NCBI RefSeq assembly: GCF_019039255.1
Contig: NZ_CP077062.1
Location: forward strand, 2,976,001-3,040,000
DNA: 64,000 nucleotides
Direction: 5' to 3'
Source: Nocardioides panacis
Lineage (GTDB): Bacteria > Actinomycetota > Actinomycetes > Propionibacteriales > Nocardioidaceae
The notes beneath the pieces are model-generated. The model was not told the DNA's origin. It saw only the letters and a program-made list of their open reading frames with translations, and did no database searches. Positions 19,318 through 31,733 of this stretch are shown piece by piece. Each line of letters starts with the position of its first letter. Position 1 is the first letter of the stretch. The position numbers were made by a program, and so were the translations under genes.

Positions 19318-20276
19318 TCAGAGCCGCTCGGCGAACTTGCCCTCGAGGCGCGAGAACGCCCGCTGGCAGAGCACCAGGATGACGAAGGAGGCGGCGAGCA
19401 TGATCCATCCCAGCAGGTAGAGGTGGTGCGGCAGGTCGGGGTAGCCGATCGCCGACGGGTTGCCGCCGGGCAGGCAGTAGGTCGTCACCGTCGCCGAGCA
19501 GTCCGGGAACGTCGGGATCCAGATGCCGCGCTGGATCAGGATCACCGCGATCGTCAGCGGGTTGGAGAGGTAGAGGTAGTAGAACCAGCTGTCCCCCATG
19601 CTGCTGGTCGCCAGCCGCGAGAAGGGGTACATCATCGGCACGATCCAGTGCGTGAAGAGCATGAAGGTCGCGACGATGTTCTGGAAGTCCTTGAAGAACA
19701 CGTTCATCGCCGAGAACAGCAGCGCCAGGGCGGTGCCGAGCACCGTGATGATCGCGAACCCGAGGAACAGGGCGAAGACGCCCTGGGTGTCGGGACGCCA
19801 GCCCACCGCGATCGAGGCGATGAACAGGATCAGGATCTGCGGGAAGGTGTTGACCGCGGAGACGATCACCGTGGCGACCGGGAACATCTCCCGCGGCATC
19901 GCCATCTTGCGGACCAGCGCCTTGTTCTTCACGATCGCGCGGGTGCCGGCGGAGAACGTCTCGGTGAAGAAGTGCACCCCGACCAGCGCGCAGAACAGGT
20001 GGATCGCGAAGTTCGGCAGGTCCTTGTGCAGGCCGAGGACCAGGCCGATCACGAAGAAGTACATGGCGAACCGGACCAGCGGCAGCACGTAGGACCACAG
20101 CAGGCCGAGGATCGACCCCTGGTAGCGGGAGGTCAGCTCCTTCTGGACGAGCAGCTTGAGCAGGTAGCGACGCTGGAACACGTCGACGAGGCCGCCGCCG
20201 GAGAAGGGGGAGGCCAGCGGCGCGTCCGGCGGCGGACGCTTGTCCACCGTCGGCGGCGGCGACTCGGACCGGGTCG

Positions 20277-20280
<4 letters not shown>
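19318..20280 (-). CDS. wzm: Polysaccharide ABC exporter, permease subunit (Wzm/Rv3783-like)
   Basis: 320-residue integral membrane protein of the ABC-2 type with about six transmembrane helices after a 45-residue cytoplasmic N-terminus. Family marks include LLVQKELTSRYQGSILGLLW and FALFLGFAIITVLGTALALLFSAMN split over helices. It should form the membrane channel with Wzt. Start GTG 20280 overlaps the glfT2 stop (GTGA). The operon order glf-glfT2-wzm-wzt puts synthesis and export of one galactofuranose polymer under one transcript. Confidence 0.92.
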
Positions 20281-23485
<3,205 letters not shown>

Positions 23486-23533
23486 CTATCGGCCGTCGGC
23501 CCGGGGCCCCGCATCCGCGCGGCGTCGACCCGG

Positions 23534-25330
23534 TCACGCTCCCGCGGCGCCCCGGTTGGCGATCAGGGCGCGGTAGGCGAGCTTGCGCAGGACCTCCGGC
23601 ACGAGACGGTACCCCCCGCGGACCACGACGTTGCGGAGGTACTGCCCGCGCGTGGTGATGCCGAGCTGCCGGAACCGCCGCTGCACGGCCAGCTCGGAGC
23701 GCAGCAGCTCGCGGCCCCCGCGGCGGGCGTAGGCGCCGGCGCCGACCCGGTAGCAGACCAGCGGCTCGGCGAGGTTCGCCGGCCGGGCGCCGGCGTCGAC
23801 CATCCGGGCGAACAGGAGGTAGTCCTCCATCAGCGCCATGTCGGTGTAACCGCCGGCCGCCTGGACCGCGCTGCGCCGGTAGACCACGGTCGGGTGGTTG
23901 AACGGGTCGCGGAAGCGGATCGCGCGGCGGATCTCGTCGGGGTCGGTGGGCGGCGTACGGCGGCCGACCACGTCGTCGATGCCGGTGCCGAACTCCAGCA
24001 GCCCGCTGCCCACGATGTCCGCGCCCGCCTCGACCACCGGCAGCTGCTTCTCGAAGCGGGTCGGCACGCTGACGTCGTCGGCGTCCATCCGGGCCACGAT
24101 CTCGTGGTCGCAGGCGGACAGCCCGCGGTCCAGGGCCGGGCCGAGCCCGAGGTTCTCCTCGATGACGAGGTGGTGGACCGGCACCGGGCTGCCCGCGACC
24201 AGGTCCGCGATCGTCCCGGCGAGCAGGTCCGGCACCGGGCCGTCCTGGACGAGCACCACCTGGTCCGGGCGCCGGGTCTGCTCCTGGACGCTGGAGGTGA
24301 ACGCGTGCGCGAGGAAGCCGGCGTCGTCGCCGCCGTACACCGCGAGCAGCAGGGAGAACGGCTGGCCCGGGCCGACGACCCGCTCCTCCTCGTGCGGCGA
24401 CCAGCCGGCCTCGCCGAGCACCACGCCGTTGGACCGGGGGCGCGTGGTCAGGCCGGTGCGCAGCCCCGTGCCGAGGCCGCGGGCCAGGGTGCGACGGTCG
24501 CCCGAGCGCGCGAAGGTGCGTCCCCAGCGGCGGACCGTCGAGCCGCCGTACAGGAGCTTCTCGGCGGGGCTCAGCCCGGTGCCCCGGGTGAACAGCCAGA
24601 CCTTGTTGCGGACCTCGTAGAAGAACCGCTCCCCCGGGTCGGCGTCGGTGGACCCGAACACCTTGGTCTTGTGCACGACCACGCTGTCCGGCACCGACAG
24701 CCCGGCGCGGCCCCGGATCAGCCGGGTGGAGTACTCGAAGTCGTCGTTCCACAAGAAGTAGTCGGCGACCGGCAGCCCACGTTCGCGGACCACCGCGGCG
24801 TCGCACATGATCGAGACGAAGGACGCCGAGCGGACCGGGACGCAGCCCACCTGTGCGGCGGCCGCGCGCTCCCGCGACGAGGCGAAGGGCTTCGGGCGCG
24901 GGGTGTTCATCGGGTGGTCGCGGCCGTCGGTCCACACCACGCGGCTCGCGAGCACCGCGGGCCGCCGTGCCGGGCGCCGCCCCGAGCCGGTCGCGGGGTA
25001 CGTCGACCAGGCGGCGACCAGCCGCTCGGCGGCGGTCGGCGTCGGCACGGTGTCGTCGTCGAGGAGCCACACCAGGTCCGGGGCCAGGGTCAGCGCGCGC
25101 TCGATGCCGGCGGCGAAGCCACCGGCGCCACCGGTGTTCGCGGTCAGGTGGACGACGTGCAGACCGGTGTGGTCGCGGGCCAGGAGCTCGGCCGTCCCGT
25201 CGGTGCTGGCGTTGTCCACGACCACCACCTCGAGGGGTGCGTGGGTCTGGGCGGCCAGCGCGGCCAGCGACTCCACGAGGAGGTCCCGCCGGTTCCACGT
25301 GACGACGACGGCGACGACCCGGGCACTCAC
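23534..25330 (-). CDS. Protein with two tandem family-2 glycosyltransferase domains (N-terminal GlfT1-like)
   Basis: 598 residues. The N-terminal domain (about 1-300) has VVTWNR, VVVDNASTDG, WLLDDDT and WNDDFEYSTR, the pattern of GlfT1/Rv3782, which adds the first galactofuranose units to the linker. A second GT2 domain (about 345-598) has VLVQDGPV, ENLGLGPALDRGL, MDADD and FNHPTVVYRR, resembling capsule glycosyltransferases. Single-domain GlfT1 is about 300 residues, so this is a fusion. GTG 25330 is preferred over GTG 25339 because TAGGG lies 8 nt upstream. It precedes glf by 81 nt on the same strand. Confidence 0.85.
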   Translation of the reverse strand: MSARVVAVVVTWNRRDLLVESLAALAAQTHAPLEVVVVDNASTDGTAELLARDHTGLHVVHLTANTGGAGGFAAGIERALTLAPDLVWLLDDDTVPTPTAAERLVAAWSTYPATGSGRRPARRPAVLASRVVWTDGRDHPMNTPRPKPFASSRERAAAAQVGCVPVRSASFVSIMCDAAVVRERGLPVADYFLWNDDFEYSTRLIRGRAGLSVPDSVVVHKTKVFGSTDADPGERFFYEVRNKVWLFTRGTGLSPAEKLLYGGSTVRRWGRTFARSGDRRTLARGLGTGLRTGLTTRPRSNGVVLGEAGWSPHEEERVVGPGQPFSLLLAVYGGDDAGFLAHAFTSSVQEQTRRPDQVVLVQDGPVPDLLAGTIADLVAGSPVPVHHLVIEENLGLGPALDRGLSACDHEIVARMDADDVSVPTRFEKQLPVVEAGADIVGSGLLEFGTGIDDVVGRRTPPTDPDEIRRAIRFRDPFNHPTVVYRRSAVQAAGGYTDMALMEDYLLFARMVDAGARPANLAEPLVCYRVGAGAYARRGGRELLRSELAVQRRFRQLGITTRGQYLRNVVVRGGYRLVPEVLRKLAYRALIANRGAAGA

Positions 25331-25351
25331 AGGCGGCACCCTACCGACCGG

Positions 25352-26876
25352 TCAGCAGGCGCTCGACAGGTCGGTGGACTCGTTGGCCGCGTAGCCGTCG
25401 TGCAGGTTGCCGATCGAGCCGCCCACGGTCGTCTTCCGGCCGTGGGAGTACCCCTTCTTGGCGGTGCTCGACTTCGCGCCCGCCGCGGCCCCGGCGGCCC
25501 GGTCGCTGTTCGTGTCGGCGGCCGGCTTGGACCCCCTCGGAGCGGTCGATCGCGGCGCCCACCATCGACTGCACCTTCGCGATGTCGGGGTGACCGGTGT
25601 TGATCGTCGGCGGCACGAAGGACACCGTGCCGACCGGCTGCGAGCGGGCCTTCATCGCCAGCTCGGCGAACGTCCCGAGCTGGGAGGCGGGCAGGTCGGT
25701 GGTGAGGAGCTGCTCGCTGGCCTTGGCGATCTTCTCGAAGTTCGCGACCACGACCTGCGGGGAGAGCTGCTGCAGCATCGCGTTCATCACGCACTTCTGC
25801 CGGGCCATCCGCGAGTAGTCGTCCGCGCTCTCCCGGGAGCGCGCGAACCACAGGGTCTCGAAGCCGTTCAGCCGCTGCACGCCGGGCTCGATGTAGCCGG
25901 TGACCGGGCCGCCGACGCCGCCGATCGGGATCCGGTCGCGGACGTTCAGCGTGAGCCCGCCGACCGCCTGGACCATGTTGCGGAACCCCTGGAGGTTGAC
26001 CATCGCGTAGTAGTTGATGCTCAGCCCGGTGATGCCCTCGACGCCCTCGACGGTGGCCTCGACGCCGGGGTTGGCGTAGCCCTTGAAGAGCTCCTTGTTG
26101 TCCTGGGCCCAGGTCGACAGGCTGTTCAGCTCGCAGCCGTCGCAGTCGTAGCCGTCGGGGAACTGCTCGGCCATCACCGAGTCCTTGGCGAACGGGAAGT
26201 TCATCATGTTGCGCGGCAGGCCGAACAGGATCGTCTTGCCGGTGTCGGCGTCGATGCTGGCCACGGTCAGGCTGTCGGGGCGCAGGCCCCAGCGGTCCGC
26301 GCCCGAGTCGCCGCCGAGCAGCAGCACGTTGTAGCGGCCGTGGGTGGCCGAGGAGGCGGTGCCGTCCCCGAACATCGCGCTGATGAAGCCGCGCTGCACG
26401 GCCACCATGTGCGAGGCGAACAGCAGCGAGCCGGCGACCGAGAAGCACAGCGCGCCGTTCAGCCCGACCATCGCGAGCCGCTGCTTCTGCCTCAGCTCCA
26501 GGGGCTGGCCGAGCCGCCAGGCGTCCACGAAGAGCACCGCCCAGCCGATCGCGAGGGCGCACAGCAGCAGCCGGATGAAGCCCAGGACGACGGTGTTGCT
26601 CGCGAACCAGAAGATGAACCCGTGCCAGACCAGGCCGAGCAGCACGACCGCGACGGCCGTGCCGACGACCGACAGCCACACGCGCAGCGCGATGCGGCCG
26701 ACGTCGCGGCGACCGGCGACCAGCTGCGCGGAGCCGGGCAGGAACAAGGTCATCAGCAGCAGCGTGACGGCGCGACGGAAGCGCACGCGCGACAGCGCGG
26801 CGTCCTGCGAGGAACCGCCGAACCGCGACCCACGCGGTGCGGGAGCGCCTGACCCGGGGGAAGAGACGGGTGGCAT
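25352..26876 (-). CDS. LytR-CpsA-Psr (LCP) family glycopolymer ligase (frameshifted near C-terminus)
   Basis: Predicted to transfer a lipid-linked glycan to peptidoglycan outside the membrane. After a Pro/Gly-rich N-terminus there are about four hydrophobic segments (residues 30-140), then the LCP domain with LLLGGDSGADRWGLRPDS, LFGLPRNMMNFPF and RSRESADDYSRMARQ, whose Arg and Asp residues bind pyrophosphate. The frame breaks at the five-C run 25532-25536; removing one base extends the protein past DRSEGSKP to a natural end, giving about 507 residues. ATG 26876 has GAAAGG 8 nt upstream. It lies immediately upstream of the double GT2. Confidence 0.88.
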
Positions 26877-27026
26877 GTTGTCTGGGCCTTTCGAGCGGGT
26901 GGCTGCGACGGTCAAGTATCACCAGTCACATCCGCCACATCCGTGACGGCGCGCCGGGCGACCGGTCCCGATCCCCCGCCCGCGCCGGTGCCCGGGTCGG
27001 ACAGGTCCACCCGGTACCGTCTGCGC
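26877..27026. promoter_or_regulatory. Divergent promoter region between two LCP genes
   Basis: 150 nt between the starts of the LCP genes at 26876 and 27027. It includes TCAAGTATCACCAG (26913-26926), the only AT-richer part, which could carry the minus-strand promoter. Confidence 0.35.
27015..27026 (+). promoter_or_regulatory. Candidate -10 box for leaderless LCP mRNA
   Basis: TACCGT at 27015-27020, 6 nt before ATG 27027, inside GGTACCGTCTGC. Confidence 0.45.
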
Positions 27027-28364
27027 ATGGCAGATCGTCCCGGGGGCAACAGCGACAGCGCCGAGGAGCCGGGCTACGACTGGCTCTACGGCACCCGGCG
27101 CCGTGGCGTGGGCGGATCCCCGGAGGCCGCCCGGGGCCCCGCGGGCGCCGACGACCCGACGCAGGTCCAGCCCGTCCAGCCGCGCCCGGCACGGGCCGGG
27201 CAGCAGCGTCCCGGCCCCCGCGACCCCGAGCCCACCCAGATGCTGCCGACCGTGCCACGCCCGGACGCCGCGTCCTCCAGCCGGTCCGCGGGCCGCTCCG
27301 GCGGCCCCTACGAGACCCCACCGCCCGCCCGGTCCCGCAGCACCGGCAGCTCCGGCGGCTCGGGCGGCCGGCGACCCGTGGCCCCGCCGCCGCCCTCGGG
27401 CCCGTCCCGGAGCCGGCCCCGCTTCCGGGTCGGCTGGCTGAAGTACGTCCTGGTGCTGTGGCTGGCGTTCCTGGTCGCCGTCCCGCTGCTGGCCTGGTCG
27501 AAGATCGACAAGGTGGACGCGACGCCCAGCGGTGAGCGCCCGTCGTCGCAGCCGGGGACGACGTACCTCCTGGTCGGCAGCGACAGCCGCGAGGGGCTCA
27601 CCCGCAAGCAGCAGCTCGCGTACGGCGTCGGCCGGGCCGAGGGCCGCCGGACCGACACGATCATGCTGCTGCACACCGGGTCGGGCCCGAACATGCTGAT
27701 GTCGATCCCGCGCGACTCGATCGTGCCGGTCCCGGGCCACGGCACGACCAAGATCAACGCCGCCTTCGCGTACGGCGGCCCGAAGCTCCTGGTCGAGACC
27801 GTCGAGCAGAACACCGGGATCCGGGTGGACGACTACGTCGAGATCGGGTTCGCCGGCTTCATCGGCGTCGTGGACGCCGTCGGCGGCGTGCGGATCTGCC
27901 CCAAGCAGGCGATGAAGGACAAGCTCGCCAGCCTCGACATCAAGAAGGGCTGCCAGGAGGTGCAGGGCACCGAGGCGCTCGGCTACGCGCGCTCCCGGCA
28001 CACCTCCGGGCTCGGCGACATCGCCCGCGCCCAGCACCAGCGCGAGGTGGTCAGCGCGGTCGGCGCCAAGGCCGCCTCCCCGTGGACCGTCCTTAACCCG
28101 GTGCGCTACTACCGGCTCGCGATGGCCGGTGCCCAGTCGCTGCGGGTGGGCAAGGACACCGGGATGATCGCGACGATGCGGTTCGCCTGGGCGATGACCC
28201 GGGTCGACGGCAAGAACGGGCTGACCTGCGGCGTGCCGATCTCGGACCTCGCGGTGCACTGGGACCCCGAGCGCTCCCGGCGGATGTTCAAGCTGATCCA
28301 GGAGGACCGGACCGCCGACATCTCCAGGAGCCTGTGCCGGCAGAGCGGGCTGCGCAACCAGTGA
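27027..28364 (+). CDS. LytR-CpsA-Psr (LCP) family protein (CpsA/Rv3267-like)
   Basis: 445 residues: a disordered, Pro/Ser/Arg-rich cytoplasmic N-terminus (about 1-135), one transmembrane helix (YVLVLWLAFLVAVPLLA) and an extracytoplasmic LCP domain with LLVGSDSREG, GRRTDTIMLLH, MSIPRDSIV, KINAAFAYGG and YARSRHT. These hold the conserved Arg and Asp residues of the pyrophosphate pocket. It should attach a glycopolymer, plausibly the galactan, to peptidoglycan. The stop overlaps the enoyl-CoA hydratase start (GTGA), an unusual partner for a wall ligase. The start is leaderless-type. Confidence 0.92.
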   Translation: MADRPGGNSDSAEEPGYDWLYGTRRRGVGGSPEAARGPAGADDPTQVQPVQPRPARAGQQRPGPRDPEPTQMLPTVPRPDAASSSRSAGRSGGPYETPPPARSRSTGSSGGSGGRRPVAPPPPSGPSRSRPRFRVGWLKYVLVLWLAFLVAVPLLAWSKIDKVDATPSGERPSSQPGTTYLLVGSDSREGLTRKQQLAYGVGRAEGRRTDTIMLLHTGSGPNMLMSIPRDSIVPVPGHGTTKINAAFAYGGPKLLVETVEQNTGIRVDDYVEIGFAGFIGVVDAVGGVRICPKQAMKDKLASLDIKKGCQEVQGTEALGYARSRHTSGLGDIARAQHQREVVSAVGAKAASPWTVLNPVRYYRLAMAGAQSLRVGKDTGMIATMRFAWAMTRVDGKNGLTCGVPISDLAVHWDPERSRRMFKLIQEDRTADISRSLCRQSGLRNQ

Positions 28365-29239
28365 GCGACTACGAGACCCTCGACTGGACCGTCGAGGACC
28401 GCATCGCGACGATCACCCTGGACCGTCCCGACCAGCTCAACGCCTTCACCGTCACGATGGCCGACGAGCTCGTGGACGCCTTCGACCGGGCGAGCGCCGA
28501 CGACGCCGTGGCTGCGGTCGTGGTCACCGGACGCGGCCGGGCCTTCTGCGCCGGCATGGACCTGTCCTCGGACGGCAACGTCTTCGGGCTCGTGGAGTCC
28601 CTGGAGCCCACGCTCGAGGACCTGCACCTGCGCCTGGAGGACCCGGAGATCGTCGCCGGGGTCCGGGACACCGGCGGCCGGGTGACGCTGGCGATCTACC
28701 GCTGCACCAAGCCCGTGATCGGCGCGGTCAACGGCGCCGCGGTCGGCATCGGCGCCACCATGACCCTGCCGATGGACGTGCGGCTCGCCTCAGACCGGGC
28801 CCGGATCGGCTTCGTGTTCGGCCGGCTCGGGATCGTCCCCGAGGCGGCGTCCTCCTGGTTCCTGCCCCGGATCGTCGGGATCAGCCGGGCCCTGGAGTGG
28901 GTGTACTCCGCCGACGTCCTGAGCGCCGAGGAGGCGCTCGCCGGCGGACTCGTGCGCTCGGTCCACCCGGACGGGGAGCTGCTCGACGCGGCGTACGCCC
29001 TGGCCCGGAAGTTCACCGCGAACCGCTCCCCCGTCGCCACCGCGCTGGCCCGCCAGATGATGTGGCGCAACAGCGCCCAGCCGCACCCGATCGAGGCGCA
29101 CCGGGTCGACTCGCTGGCGATGTTCTTCACGAGCCGCGGCGACGGCGCCGAGGGCGTGCGGGCGTTCCGCGAGAAGCGCGACCCCGAGTTCACCGGACGG
29201 ACGACGGACATGCCGCCGTTCTACCCCTGGCAGGAGTGA
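28361..29239 (+). CDS. Enoyl-CoA hydratase/isomerase family protein
   Basis: 292-residue cytosolic crotonase-fold protein. Oxyanion-hole segments are GRAFCAGMDLS (near residue 65) and AVNGAAVGIGATM (near 125); GIVPEAASSW near 160 carries a Glu at the position of a catalytic acid. It probably hydrates or isomerises an enoyl-CoA in fatty-acid or amino-acid breakdown, but crotonase-fold proteins vary widely in reaction. GTG start overlaps the LCP stop; the next small gene starts 1 nt after its stop. Confidence 0.9.
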   Translation: MSDYETLDWTVEDRIATITLDRPDQLNAFTVTMADELVDAFDRASADDAVAAVVVTGRGRAFCAGMDLSSDGNVFGLVESLEPTLEDLHLRLEDPEIVAGVRDTGGRVTLAIYRCTKPVIGAVNGAAVGIGATMTLPMDVRLASDRARIGFVFGRLGIVPEAASSWFLPRIVGISRALEWVYSADVLSAEEALAGGLVRSVHPDGELLDAAYALARKFTANRSPVATALARQMMWRNSAQPHPIEAHRVDSLAMFFTSRGDGAEGVRAFREKRDPEFTGRTTDMPPFYPWQE

Positions 29240-29240
29240 C

Positions 29241-29465
29241 ATGAGCGCGGACTACACGGTCGTCTTCGACCTGTCGCCGACGGCGAAGGGTGCCTACTAC
29301 GTCGCCGGGGACGTGGTGTGGTTCGACGCCCGGGTCTGCCTGGTGCAGGGCACCGTCCGGCTCGACGGCACCCGGTTCCGGGCCACCCTGCGGGTCGTGC
29401 CGCACCCGACGCCGGACCAGCGCCGGGCCGCCGAGGCGTGGCGCCGGCAGATGTACCCGGCCTGA
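29241..29465 (+). CDS. Small conserved hypothetical protein
   Basis: 74 residues starting at ATG 29241, 1 nt after the enoyl-CoA hydratase stop, so probably co-translated. The sequence (ADYTVVFDLSPTAKGAYY, FRATLRVVPHPTPDQRRAA) suggests a small beta-rich domain with a C-terminal helix, no signal peptide and no cysteine pair beyond one Cys. Codon use matches its neighbours, which supports it being real. I do not recognise the family. Confidence 0.6.
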   Translation: MSADYTVVFDLSPTAKGAYYVAGDVVWFDARVCLVQGTVRLDGTRFRATLRVVPHPTPDQRRAAEAWRRQMYPA

Positions 29466-29466
29466 C

Positions 29467-30550
29467 CTACGCCCAGGACTCCTCCGTACGACGGGCCAGG
29501 TCCTCGACCACGGCGCGCAACGAGCCGGCCGACTCGAGCACCCGCCGCTGCCGCGTCGCTCCGGTCCCGGTGGCCACCAGCCGCTCGAACGACGCGCTGA
29601 CCCGGTCCAGGTCCCCGCTCTCCCGGAGGGCCTCGCGGCAGTGCTCCACGGTCGCCTCGAAGACCTCGCGGGCCGGGGCGAGCCGCGCCTCGACGGGGTG
29701 CACCAGGTCACCGGCCAGGCCGTGCCGGGCGGCCCGCCAGCCGGCCACCTGGAGCAGGTCGCCGCGCCAGGTCGGCCGGGTCGGGTCGGCGGCCACGGTG
29801 GCGACCAGGGCCCGGGCCAGCAGCGCGACGAGCAAGGCGTCCTCCACGTCGGTGCAGACGTCGGCGACCCGGATCTCGACGGTCGGGTAGTCCGCGGCGA
29901 GCCGGACGTCGAAGTACAGCATCCCGGCGTCGAGTCCCGCCCCCCAGCCGAGCATCTGCTCGGAGACCGCGCGGTAGGTCGCGACGTCGCCGAACGGCTG
30001 GGCCGGTCCGGCGGTGGGCCAGCGGCTCCACACCTGCGAGCGCCAGCTGGCGTGGCCGGTGTCGCGGCCCTGCCAGTAGGGCGAGTTGGCGCCCAGCGCG
30101 ACCAGCAGCGGCAGCCAGGGCCGGATGCCGTCGACCACCCGGACCGCCTCCGCGTCCGACGCCACGTCGACGTGCATGTGCATGGCGCACACCAGCGACT
30201 GGCGGGCCATCTCGCCGTACTCCGCCTGGATCTGCCGGTAGCGGGACTTGGGGGTGAAGTGCTCGTCCTGCTCGGCGAGCACCGGGGTCGCCATCGCCAC
30301 CGCCCGTGCCCCCGCGGCGGCGGCCGCCTCGCCCACCGCGCGCCGGCCGGCCCGCAACCCGACGAGCAGGTCCTCGGCACGCTCGCAGGGCGGGGTCGAG
30401 GTCTCGATCTGCTGGAGGAACAGCTCGTGCCCCACCTCCTCGGGTGCCTCGTTGGCGAGCACGGCGGACTGGGACACGGCGGTCAGCTGACCGGTGGTCG
30501 GGTCGACGAGCATCAGCTCTTCCTCGACGCCGATCTTGCGGGGGGGACAT
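29467..30550 (-). CDS. Carboxylate-amine/glutamate-cysteine ligase family protein (GCS2/YbdK type; start frameshifted)
   Basis: About 360 residues, ATP-dependent ligase of the YbdK/GCS2 family, which joins glutamate to cysteine or another amine. Marks are IGVEEELMLVDP at the N-terminus, ETSTPPC, and the acidic and His-rich core AMHMHVDVAS. The sensible start ATG 30550 gives MSPRKIGVEEEL only if one base is removed from the seven-G run at 30540-30546. No in-frame start exists just before the conserved IGVEEE in the raw reading. Convergent with the 74-residue gene. Glutathione is rare in actinobacteria, so the true substrate is uncertain. Confidence 0.83.
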
Positions 30551-30651
30551 GGGGGGCACCGTCCCCCACAGCGCCGGGACCATGCCCCGCCTGTGAGGAT
30601 GAGCCCGACGGGACGGCGCCCGGCCGAGGGCCGCCGCGGACGGAGGCACGG

Positions 30652-31729
30652 GTGCAGGGCAAACGCGAGGACATGCTCGTCCACGAGCGGGAGCCGTACA
30701 ACGCGGAACCCTGCCGTGCCGCGCTCGTAGGGGCGCCGCTCACCCCGGTCGACACGTTCTACAGCCGCAACCACGGGCCGGTGCCGGACCTCGACCCGGA
30801 GACCTGGCGGCTCACCGTCGACGGGCTCGTCGGGACCGCGCTGTCCCTGTCGCTGGCCGACCTCAGGACCCGGTTCGAGCGGCACGAGCTGGTGGCGACG
30901 CTGCAGTGCGCCGGCAACCGACGCACCGGCCTGCTCGCCGTGCGCGACATCCCCGGCGAGGCACCCTGGGACGGCGGGGCGACGGGCACCGCGTCCTGGG
31001 CCGGGGTCCGGCTCGGTGACGTGCTCGCCGAGGCGGGCGTCCTCGAGGGCGCCGCGCACGTCGAGCTGCTGGCTCCCGACCTGGCCGCCGACGCCAGGCC
31101 CGTGCAGCCGTTCGGAGGATCCCTGCCGGTCGCCAAGGCGGTCGCGCCCGAGGTGCTGCTGGCCTGGGAGATGAACGGCGAGCCCCTCACCCCGCTGCAC
31201 GGAGCCCCGGTCCGGGTGGTCGTCCCGGGCTGGATCGGCGCCCGCAGCGTGGAAGTGGGTGGAGCGCGTGCACGTCCGCGCCGACCCCTCGGAGAACTAC
31301 TTCCAGGCCACGGTCTACCGGCTGCTCCCGGCCGACGGCCGGGCCGCGCCCGGCCGGGGTACGTCGCTCGGCCCGGTCGCCCTCAACACCGAGATCCTGC
31401 ACCCGGAGCCGGGAGCGGAGGTCGCCGCCGGCCCGGTCGAGGTGAGCGGCTACTCGTTCGCCGGCGACGACCGGGACGTCGTGCGGGTGGACGTGTCGAC
31501 CGACGGCGGCGAGACCTGGTCGCAGGCCGACCTCGGCGACGACCAGGGCCCGTGGGCCTGGCGGCTGTGGCGGCTCACGGTCGAGCTCCCGGTGGGCGGG
31601 ACCCGGATCCTCGCCCGCGCCTGGGACAGCACCGGCGCGACGCAGCCGTCCAGCCCGGCGCACGTCTGGAACCCGAAGGGCTACGTCAACAACTCCTGGG
31701 CCGACGTCACCGTCCACGCGGTCGACTGA
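30652..31729 (+). CDS. Molybdopterin-dependent sulfite oxidase-like enzyme (frameshifted)
   Basis: About 358 residues when corrected. The molybdenum-cofactor domain (about 20-215) has the ligand cysteine in LQCAGNRRTG (near residue 86), then LLAWEMNGEPLTPLHGAP and VPGWIGARS. The C-terminal Ig-like dimerisation domain has VDVSTDGGETW, RAWDSTG and WNPKGYVNNSW. The frame breaks at 31249-31255, where GTGGAAG is read for the expected GTGAAG; corrected, it reads SVKWVERVHV as in the family. No signal peptide is visible, so it is probably cytosolic. GTG 30652 follows GGAGG by 5 nt. Confidence 0.88.
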
Positions 31730-31733
31730 CCTC

